Source: an uncultured Anaerolineales bacterium (GTDB lineage: Bacteria > Chloroflexota > Anaerolineae > Anaerolineales > UBA6663). Taken from it: DNA of 28,272 nucleotides. Both the position numbers and the translations under genes were made by a program. Shown here piece by piece: positions 21,984 to 28,272 of the stretch. Positions within the stretch are counted from its first letter, which is position 1; each line of letters begins with the position of its first letter. The DNA lies in contig CALFZO010000182.1 in NCBI GenBank assembly GCA_937952305.1, positions 1 through 28,272 of the forward strand, given 5' to 3'. The notes beneath the pieces are model-generated. The model had not been told where the DNA came from and did no database searches. It saw nothing but the letters and a program-made list of their open reading frames with translations.

Positions 21984-23511
21984 GGACGCCGGCGCCATCC
22001 CGGGCCGCGAGTGGCGGAACGTGGCCCTGATCGGCGTCTTGGTGCTGGTGGTCGTCAACGGGCCGTATCTGCTGGCGTACGCCGCGCCGCCGCCCTGGGT
22101 CTTCAGCGGAGTCCTGTTTTCTTTGCAGGACGGCCACTCTTACCTGGCCAAGATGCGCCAGGGCTGGGACGGCGCCTGGCTGTTTGCGTTGCCGTTTGAC
22201 CCGGAACCGGGTCCGTCCGTGTTTGTGTTCACGTACTATCTCGCCCTGGGGCACGCCGCGCGCTGGCTCAACGCCCCGCTCGATTGGGTCTATCATGCCG
22301 CGCGGTTGCTGGCCGGCGGCTGGCTATTGGTGGAAGCGTATCGGACGGTGGCCCGCTGGATGACGCCTGGCCGCCAACGCCTGATCGTGTGGCTGGCCAT
22401 ACTGGCCGGCTCCGGATTGGGCTGGACGGCCGCGGCGCGCGCCGGCCAGACGCCGGACTTCTGGGTGGCCGAGTCGATCCCGTTCCTGACGTTGTTCAGC
22501 AACGCGCACTTCCCGTTGGCCTGGGCGCTGGTGTTGTGGCTGTGGCGGGCTACGCTGCCGTTCCCACGGCCGCCCGCGCCGACGTGGCCGCGCCTGGCGG
22601 CGGTGGCGCTGGCGGCCAGCGGTCTGGCGCTGGTGCTGCCGATGGCGCTGGCCCCGGCCGTGGCCGGGCCTGGCGCGCTGCTGGTGGCGCGCGCTGTTCA
22701 GCAGCGGCGTCTGTCTCTGGCCGACGGGCTGGGCCTGGCCGCCGTGGGCGTGGGCGCGGCGCCGTGGTTGATCCTGGGCGCTGAAGCCGCGCGCCTCCAG
22801 CCGATCCTGGTGGTAGCGGCGCCCGCTCCGGCGCTGAGCGAGGCCGTTTTCTGGGGTGGGCTGCCCCTGTTGCTGGCCCTGCTTGGAGCCGGCTTTCTGA
22901 TCCGTCGGCGCAGCGCCGCCGACCTCGCCTTGCTGACGTGGCTGGGCGCGTCCGCGCTCCTCATCTACTTCCCGGTCCCGTTCCAGCGCCGCCTGTCGCT
23001 CGGCGTCTGGGTGCCGCTGTGTCTGACGGCCGCCATTGGCGTGCGCGATTTCGTCGGGCCGCGCCTGGCGGCGCGCTGGCGGCCGGCGCTGTTGGCGGCC
23101 GTGGCGCTGCCGACCGTGCTCAGCAACCTGCTCGTGATCGGGGCGGCGGTGAGTGCCGTCCTCAGCCGCCGGCCCGACCTGTTCCTGACGCAGACGGAGG
23201 CGCGCGCCCTGGCGGCGCTCCCGCCCGGCGCCCTGGTGCTGGCCGCGCCGGATACGGGCATGCTGATCCCGGCGCGCACCGGCGCGCGCGTAGTCTATGG
23301 CCATCAGTATGAAACGCGTGCGGCCGCCGAGCGGCGGCAGCAAGTGGAGGCGTTCTTTCGCGGGCGCGCTGAGCCGGATGAACTGCTCACCCGTTTCGCT
23401 GTCGATTTCGTGTACTCCGGGCCGCGTGAGGCGGCCCTCGGCCCGCGGCCGGACCTCGCTGGCTGGTCGCCGGTCTGGGCTGAAGGGGACGTGGTGATCT
23501 ATGGCCGCTGA
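21973..23511 (+). CDS. Polytopic membrane protein A2, paralogue of A1
   Basis: 512 residues, the same length as A1, and alignable end to end by eye: LFSLQDGHSYLAKM with D53, GAWLFALPFDPEP, YYLALGHAARW, DFWVAESIPFLTLFSNAHFPLAWAL, FQRRLSLGVWVPLC (A1: LQRRLAVGLWLPLC), YGHQYET at 442-448 exactly as in A1, GPREAALG, terminal IYGR. It has the same helix pattern and a soluble C-terminal domain. ATG 21973 overlaps A1's stop as ATGGCCGCTGA; the open frame reaches 21880 but that part lies within A1. It is a clear tandem duplicate that has diverged. The probable activity is as for A1; differences in the membrane loops may change acceptor or donor. Confidence 0.85.
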   Translation: MAAEDAGAIPGREWRNVALIGVLVLVVVNGPYLLAYAAPPPWVFSGVLFSLQDGHSYLAKMRQGWDGAWLFALPFDPEPGPSVFVFTYYLALGHAARWLNAPLDWVYHAARLLAGGWLLVEAYRTVARWMTPGRQRLIVWLAILAGSGLGWTAAARAGQTPDFWVAESIPFLTLFSNAHFPLAWALVLWLWRATLPFPRPPAPTWPRLAAVALAASGLALVLPMALAPAVAGPGALLVARAVQQRRLSLADGLGLAAVGVGAAPWLILGAEAARLQPILVVAAPAPALSEAVFWGGLPLLLALLGAGFLIRRRSAADLALLTWLGASALLIYFPVPFQRRLSLGVWVPLCLTAAIGVRDFVGPRLAARWRPALLAAVALPTVLSNLLVIGAAVSAVLSRRPDLFLTQTEARALAALPPGALVLAAPDTGMLIPARTGARVVYGHQYETRAAAERRQQVEAFFRGRAEPDELLTRFAVDFVYSGPREAALGPRPDLAGWSPVWAEGDVVIYGR

Positions 23512-25495
23512 CCGGCGCACCTGGCGCGAGGGGTGGGCGGCGGTGGTCTTCATCCTGCTGGCCGGGGTGTTCCTGTCGCCGCTGGCGGCCTGCCCGGACT
23601 GCGTGGCATTTCCGCCGGGCTCGGCGTTCACCGACCTCCTCATCACCCATCTGCCCAATGTCGAGTACTGGCGCGCGGCCTGGCTGCGCGACGGGCGCTG
23701 GCCGCTGTGGAACGCCCAACTCTTCGCGGGGCAGCCCTTCGCGGCGGATCCGTTGGCCGGGCTGTGGTATCCGCCCAACTGGCTGCTGCTGCTCACGCCG
23801 CTGCCGCTGGGCTTCAATCTCGTGCTGGCCCTGCACCTGGCCTGGGCCGGCTACGGCCTGTATCGGTTCGCGCGCGCTGAAGGCCTGCCGCCGCTGCCCG
23901 CGCTCTTCGGCGGTCTGGCCTTTGCCGGGACGCCCAAGCTGATCGCGCACCTCGGCGCCGGTCATGCCTCCCTGGTGTGCGCGGTGGCGTGGACGCCGTG
24001 GCTGCTGCTGGCGCTGCGGGCCGTGCGCGCACCGGCGCCGGAGCGGGCGGCCTCGGGCGCCGACGGTCTGCGCGCCGGGGCAGTGGCGGGCGCGGTGCTG
24101 GCCGTGATCTTCCTGGCCGATGTGCGCTGGACGTTCTACGCCGCCGGCCTGGCGGCCGCCTATTGGCTGGCGGCCCTGCCGCCCTTTGCGCGGCCGCAGC
24201 CCGCGCGCCGCGGTCTGCTGGCGGCGCTGGGTTTCACCGGCTTCTTCCTGGCGCTGAGCGCGGTGTTGTCGCTGCCGCTGTTCGTCTTCGTCAATCGGTC
24301 CGTGCGCGCGGCGCTGACGCTGTCTGAAGCCGCGGCCTTCTCCCTGCCGCCGCACTACCTTCTCGGTTTGTTCATCCCGGACCTGCGCGGCTTCCATGAA
24401 TGGATGACCTACCTGGGCGCCGCGCCGTTGTGGCTGGCGCTGGCGGGCGCTATCGCCGGGCGGCGCTGGTTCTGGGCGGGGGCGGCGTTGACCGCGGGCG
24501 CGTTCTCGCTGGGCGTCAACCTGCCCTTCTTTCCGTTGTTGTTTCAGACAGTGCCGGGGCTGAGCTGGCTGCGGGTGCCGCCGCGCGCCTGGTTTGTGGT
24601 GGCGCTGGCGGCCGCGCTTCTGGCCGCGCACGGCCTGCAGGTGGTGCTGGCCGCTCTCCCGCGCCTGCGCGCCAGCCCGGCTCTGCCGCGCCTCGGCCGC
24701 TGGCTTCCGTCGGCGCGCTGGCTGGGGCCGGTGCTGCTGCTGCTGACGGTGCTGGACCTGTGGCGCGTCGATGTGACGCTGATCGAGGCGCGGCCGCGGC
24801 CGGCGCTGACCGAGGCCGCCGCCTGGATTGCCGCGCGGGCGGCGGAGGACCCGGCGGACAAGTTCCGCGTCTACTCGCCGTCTTACAGCCTGCCGCTGGA
24901 TGACGGTCTGGAGCACGTGGACGGTGTCAACCCGCTGCAGTTGGCGGCCTCGGCCGGCTACATTGCCGAAGCCGCCGGCGTGCCGCTGCGCGGTTACAGC
25001 GTCACCGTGCCGGCCTTCGCCACGGCCGACCTGGCGACCGCCAACGCCGCGGCGGTGCCCGATCCTGGGCGGCTGGGCTTGCTCAACGTCAAATATGTGG
25101 CCGCCGAGTTTAACCTGGACCAGCCGACTCTGAGACTGGCCGCGCAGTTCGGGCGGACGCGCGTGTACGAAAACTTGGCTCTGCGGCCGCGCGCCTGGGT
25201 GGAGGGCGGGGGCCGCGTGGACCTCCAGGCCTGGTCGCCCGACCAGATTACGCTGACCGCCGCTGGCCCCGGCCAGCTGGTCTTGAGCGAAGTCGATTAT
25301 CCCGGCTGGCGGGTCTGGATCGACGGCGCGGAGGCCGCCATCACGCCGGCCCAGGGATTGCTGCGGTCGGTGGCGCTGCCGCCCGGCGTGCACACCGTCG
25401 TCTTCAGATTTCAGCCGCCGTCAGTGGCGCTGGGCCTGGCGTTGACCGGCCTCGGGCTGGGGCTGTTGCTGGTGGTGGTGCGATGGGCCCGGTGA
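23501..25495 (+). CDS. YfhO-like polytopic membrane protein B1
   Basis: 664 residues. N-terminal helix (about 12-30), then the loop SAFTDLLITHLPNVEYW with D45, and the family stretch PLWNAQLFAGQPFAADPL (68-85) followed by YPPNW (90-94), as in YfhO-type GT-C-like proteins. About ten more helices reach residue 430. A soluble beta-rich C-terminal domain ends with YPGWRVWIDG (600-609), LLRSVALPPGVHTVVFRFQP and a last hydrophobic helix (about 643-660), the usual YfhO ending. In Bacillus and Listeria YfhO is tied to lipid-linked glycosylation of lipoteichoic acid; the bacterial substrate here is unknown. ATG 23501 overlaps the A2 stop by the same 11 nt (ATGGCCGCTGA) seen at the A1/A2 junction. Confidence 0.85.
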   Translation: MAADRRTWREGWAAVVFILLAGVFLSPLAACPDCVAFPPGSAFTDLLITHLPNVEYWRAAWLRDGRWPLWNAQLFAGQPFAADPLAGLWYPPNWLLLLTPLPLGFNLVLALHLAWAGYGLYRFARAEGLPPLPALFGGLAFAGTPKLIAHLGAGHASLVCAVAWTPWLLLALRAVRAPAPERAASGADGLRAGAVAGAVLAVIFLADVRWTFYAAGLAAAYWLAALPPFARPQPARRGLLAALGFTGFFLALSAVLSLPLFVFVNRSVRAALTLSEAAAFSLPPHYLLGLFIPDLRGFHEWMTYLGAAPLWLALAGAIAGRRWFWAGAALTAGAFSLGVNLPFFPLLFQTVPGLSWLRVPPRAWFVVALAAALLAAHGLQVVLAALPRLRASPALPRLGRWLPSARWLGPVLLLLTVLDLWRVDVTLIEARPRPALTEAAAWIAARAAEDPADKFRVYSPSYSLPLDDGLEHVDGVNPLQLAASAGYIAEAAGVPLRGYSVTVPAFATADLATANAAAVPDPGRLGLLNVKYVAAEFNLDQPTLRLAAQFGRTRVYENLALRPRAWVEGGGRVDLQAWSPDQITLTAAGPGQLVLSEVDYPGWRVWIDGAEAAITPAQGLLRSVALPPGVHTVVFRFQPPSVALGLALTGLGLGLLLVVVRWAR

Positions 25496-27030
25496 AGATC
25501 GCGCGCCGCGAATGGCTCTGGGCCGTCGGCTGGGCGCTGGCCGTGATGGCGCTGACCACGGCGCCCTATCTGGTGGGCCTGGCGGCCCAGACGTCGGACT
25601 GGCGCTTTGGCGGGTTCCTGATCGGCGTCGAGGACAGCAACTCCTATCTCGCCAAGATGAGCCAGAGTGCGCGCGGCCAATGGCTGTTCACGCCGGTGTA
25701 TTCCACCGAACCGCAGTCCGGCGTCCTGTTGTATTCGTTCTACTTTCTGCTCGGCCGCCTGACCGGCTCGGACCACACGGCCCAGCTGCTGGGCTTCCAC
25801 GCCGCGCGCGTGGTCGGCGGCGTCCTGGCCCTGTTGGCCAGTTACCGCTTCCTGGCCGAATTCCTGCCGTTCGTGCGGCAGCGCCGCCTGGGCCTGGGCC
25901 TGGTGGCGCTGGGCGGCGGCCTCGGCTGGCTGTTAGTGCTGCTCGGCCAGCGCGCCTGGCTGGGATCACTGCCGGTCGATTTCTATTCGCCGGAGGCCTA
26001 CACGTTTTTGAGCCTGTTCGCGCTGCCGCACCTGGCCTTCTCGCGTGCGTTCTTCCTGCTGGGTATGATCGCCTATCTGCGCGGCCAGCCGGCCCGCGCC
26101 GGTCTGGCCTGGCTCGGTGTGAGCCTGATCCAGCCCATCCACGTCCTGGCGCTGTGGGCGATCGTGGTCGTGGACGCGGCGTGGCGCCTGCGCGCCCCGG
26201 GCCGCGGCGTGGTTCTGCGGCGCGCGGCCGTGGCTCTGATTTTGTCGGCGCCGGTGGTGCTCTACACGATCGCGGCCTTCAGCCTGAGCCCGGTGCTGAG
26301 CAACTGGAACACACAGAGCAACCTCCCGGCCGCGCCGCCGCCGCACTACCTGCTGGGTTACGGCCTGTGGATCGCGCCCGGCGTCTTCGGCTGGCGCGCC
26401 TTGCGCCGCCGGTCCGAGCCTGCGCGTTGGATTGCGGCCTGGCTGATTGTGGCGCCCGTCCTGTTGTACTGGCCGCTGCCCATCCAGCGGCGTCTGGTCG
26501 AAGGCGTGCAACTCCCGCTCGTGATCCTGGGCGTGCTCGGTCTCACGGTGGGATTGCGGCGGGCCCGGCGCTGGCTGACGCCGCTGGTCGTGGCGGCCTC
26601 GTCGCTGACGGCGCTGTTCCTGGTGGGCGGCGCCATGGTGGTGGCGCGCCAGCCAGCGGCACCGGTCTTTCACGCCGCAGACCAGTTGGCCGTGTTCCGG
26701 TGGGTGGCCGCGCAGCCGGACGCGAGCGGCGGCGGGCTGGGCGCTTACGCCACCGGCAATTTGATCCCGGTCTACACACCGCTGCCGGCCTACCTCGGCT
26801 TGACCACGGAGACGGCCTTCTTCACTGCGAAGCAGGCGCAGGTGGCGGACTTCTTTCAGGCCGGGACAAGCGCGGCCGCGCGCCGAGAGTGGCTGTCCGC
26901 CGGCCGGATCCGCTACGTCTTCTTCGGGCCGGCCGAACGCGCCCTGGGCGATTTTGACCCGGACAACGCGCCCTACCTGCGGCGGCGCTTTGCCGTCGGC
27001 GCCTATGCGGTGTATGAGGTGGTCCCATGA
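25483..27030 (+). CDS. Polytopic membrane protein A3, distant paralogue of A1/A2
   Basis: 515 residues with the A-family plan: PYLVGLAAQ, GFLIGVEDSNSYLAKM (E50-D51), GQWLFTPVYSTEP, a YSFYFLLGRL helix, DFYSPEAYTFLSLFALPHLAFSRAF (A1/A2: DFW-AESIPFLTL-SNAHFP), IQRRLVEGVQLPL, GLTTET (439-444, where A1/A2 have YGH-x-x-ET, so the histidine is lost), AKQAQVADFF, and FFGPAERALG. It ends VYEVVP rather than VYGR. It is therefore an older duplicate. The start ATG 25483 overlaps the B1 stop by 13 nt; GTG 25492 is a weaker alternative. Its stop overlaps B2's start as ATGA. Function as for A1, by inference. Confidence 0.85.
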   Translation: MGPVKIARREWLWAVGWALAVMALTTAPYLVGLAAQTSDWRFGGFLIGVEDSNSYLAKMSQSARGQWLFTPVYSTEPQSGVLLYSFYFLLGRLTGSDHTAQLLGFHAARVVGGVLALLASYRFLAEFLPFVRQRRLGLGLVALGGGLGWLLVLLGQRAWLGSLPVDFYSPEAYTFLSLFALPHLAFSRAFFLLGMIAYLRGQPARAGLAWLGVSLIQPIHVLALWAIVVVDAAWRLRAPGRGVVLRRAAVALILSAPVVLYTIAAFSLSPVLSNWNTQSNLPAAPPPHYLLGYGLWIAPGVFGWRALRRRSEPARWIAAWLIVAPVLLYWPLPIQRRLVEGVQLPLVILGVLGLTVGLRRARRWLTPLVVAASSLTALFLVGGAMVVARQPAAPVFHAADQLAVFRWVAAQPDASGGGLGAYATGNLIPVYTPLPAYLGLTTETAFFTAKQAQVADFFQAGTSAAARREWLSAGRIRYVFFGPAERALGDFDPDNAPYLRRRFAVGAYAVYEVVP

Positions 27031-28272
27031 AGGCCGCGAAGCGACTTCTGGCCGAGGCCTGGCCCTATCTCGGCGTGCTCGTCGCGCCCGTGCTGCTGTT
27101 GGCACCGTTCCTGACCGGGGCGCAGGTCTTTTACTGGGGCACGCCGCTCCTGCAGTTCTACCCGTGGCGTTACGCCGCGCTGGAGGCGCTGCGGGCCGGA
27201 GCAGTGCCGCTGTGGAACCCGTGGCTCGGCAACGGCGCGCCGCTGCTGGCCAACTATCAATCGGCGCTGCTGTATCCGCCCAATTGGCTGGCCCTGGCGC
27301 CCGGCCTGCCGCTGGACCTGGCCCTCAACTGGCTGCTGGTGGCGCACATCGCCTGGACCGGCTGCGGGATGGTGGCCCTGGCGCGCACGCTCGGCTATCG
27401 CCCGTTGGGGCAGGCCGTGTCCGGCCTGGCGTTCGGCCTGTCGCAGTACGTCGTCGCCCGCGCCGGCTTCTACAGCATCAACGCCGCCTTGGCCTGGGTG
27501 CCGTGGATCATCACCGCCCTGGATCAGGTCTTGACGAGCGACGCGCGCTCTCGGCTGCGCGCCAGTCTCTGGCTGACGGCCGGCCTCAGCCTGCAACTGC
27601 TGGCCGGGCACGCGCAGACGACGTGGTACACGTGGCTGCTGGCGGGCGCGTGGGCGGCCTGGCGCTTGATCAGCACCCCGGCGACCCGGCAGCGCGCGGT
27701 GCTGGTTTGGGTGCCGGCGGCGTTCGGCCTGGCCGGCCTGATCGCGGCCGCGCAGCTGCTGCCCACCGCCGAATATCTGCGCCAGTCGCCACGCGCCGAG
27801 GCGGCCGGCTACGAGTTCGTGATGACGTACTCGTTCTCGCCCTGGCGTCTGCTCACCTTGATCGCGCCGGATCTGCTGGGCAACCCGGCGCGCGGGCGCT
27901 TCTATGGTTACGGGAACTATCTAGAGGACGCCGTCTACGTCGGCCTCATTCCCATCGTCCTGGGATTGGCGACGGCCCTCGGTGCCTGGCGGAGGCCGGC
28001 GGCGGCCCAGAACGATGACGGGCCCGCCACCCCGGACTCGCTGCCGCGCTTCCTGGCGCTGAGCCTCCCGATCACGCTGGTGCTGGCGCTGGGCCGCAAC
28101 ACGCCGGTCTTCCCGTTCTTGTATGAGCACGTCCCCACCTTCAACCTCTTTCAGGCGCCGACGCGCCTGCTGGTCTGGGCCGTCTTCGCGCTGGCGCTGC
28201 TGGGCGGGTGGGGCGCGGACCGCTGGCGCGCGCCGCAGGGGCGGGTGCTGTACTGGACACGGCTGGGCGCGG
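27027..28272 (+). CDS. YfhO-like polytopic membrane protein B2, 5' part (runs off window)
   Basis: The frame from ATG 27027 is open to the last base: 415 residues of a longer protein. Helix 1 lies at about 13-30, then a loop with LLQFYPWRYAALEALRAG, the signature PLWNPWLGNGAPLLAN (61-76) and YPPNW (83-87). Later blocks AGHAQTTWYTW, AAQLLPTAEYLRQSPR, NYLEDAVYVGL, LALGRNTPVF and NLFQAPTRLLVW are typical of YfhO-like proteins, which reach 700-900 residues. Where B1 has D45 in the first loop, this protein reads GTPLLQFYP with no aspartate at the matching place. The start overlaps the A3 stop (ATGA), so it belongs to the same operon. Confidence 0.85.
   Translation, partial: MKAAKRLLAEAWPYLGVLVAPVLLLAPFLTGAQVFYWGTPLLQFYPWRYAALEALRAGAVPLWNPWLGNGAPLLANYQSALLYPPNWLALAPGLPLDLALNWLLVAHIAWTGCGMVALARTLGYRPLGQAVSGLAFGLSQYVVARAGFYSINAALAWVPWIITALDQVLTSDARSRLRASLWLTAGLSLQLLAGHAQTTWYTWLLAGAWAAWRLISTPATRQRAVLVWVPAAFGLAGLIAAAQLLPTAEYLRQSPRAEAAGYEFVMTYSFSPWRLLTLIAPDLLGNPARGRFYGYGNYLEDAVYVGLIPIVLGLATALGAWRRPAAAQNDDGPATPDSLPRFLALSLPITLVLALGRNTPVFPFLYEHVPTFNLFQAPTRLLVWAVFALALLGGWGADRWRAPQGRVLYWTRLGA

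Noticed and set aside
1..28272. CRISPR array, transposon ends, phage genes or attachment sites
   Set aside because: No regularly spaced short repeats, transposase, integrase or target-site duplication was seen; the only tandem repeat is within the TPR gene.

Overview
The window is dense, high-GC bacterial DNA with short intergenic gaps. Nothing marks it as plasmid, phage or transposon. The gene content fits an environmental Chloroflexota bacterium, perhaps Anaerolineae: a membrane-anchored kinase with TPRs, a DUF164-type zinc-ribbon coiled-coil protein, SelB, a pgeF-yggS-yggT-DUF167 run, and a block of large polytopic membrane proteins related to YfhO/GT-C enzymes. This assignment is inference from gene content; there is no rRNA or marker gene to fix it.

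Layout. 1-657: 3' part of a TPR protein whose repeats are nearly identical at DNA level. 737-8089, all minus strand (transcribed right to left): a zinc-ribbon membrane protein, a YfcC-type permease, a DUF2817/M14-like metallopeptidase, a HAD phosphatase, a Ser/Thr kinase with TPR ectodomain, and an M20 dipeptidase. The first three are tightly spaced; the kinase and M20 genes appear to have their own promoters. 8261-10095, plus strand: a small unknown protein and a cytochrome P450 with its own promoter and a perfect intrinsic terminator. 10156-10476 is non-coding. 10477-11580 (minus) is a GT4 glycosyltransferase, divergent from a 392-residue coiled-coil protein (11696-12874) followed by selB (12922-14823). 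14879-17108, plus strand: pgeF, yggS, yggT and a DUF167 gene, closed by a bidirectional terminator. 17209-20377 (minus): a zinc-ribbon coiled-coil protein and, one base later, a membrane-anchored NACHT-HEAT NTPase. 20445 to the window end (plus): five overlapping genes for polytopic membrane proteins, in the order A1-A2-B1-A3-B2, where A is a family I do not recognise by name and B is YfhO-like.

Two points stand out. First, five genes (kinase, GT4, pgeF, zinc-ribbon protein, A1) have a TANNNT -10 box ending exactly 7 or 8 nt before ATG and lack a Shine-Dalgarno sequence, so they are probably transcribed as leaderless mRNAs. Genes with a longer leader or an in-operon position mostly carry a Shine-Dalgarno motif. 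Second, the A1-A2-B1-A3-B2 cassette looks like an expanding set of membrane glycosyltransferase-like enzymes; its first two junctions share the same 11-nt gene overlap.
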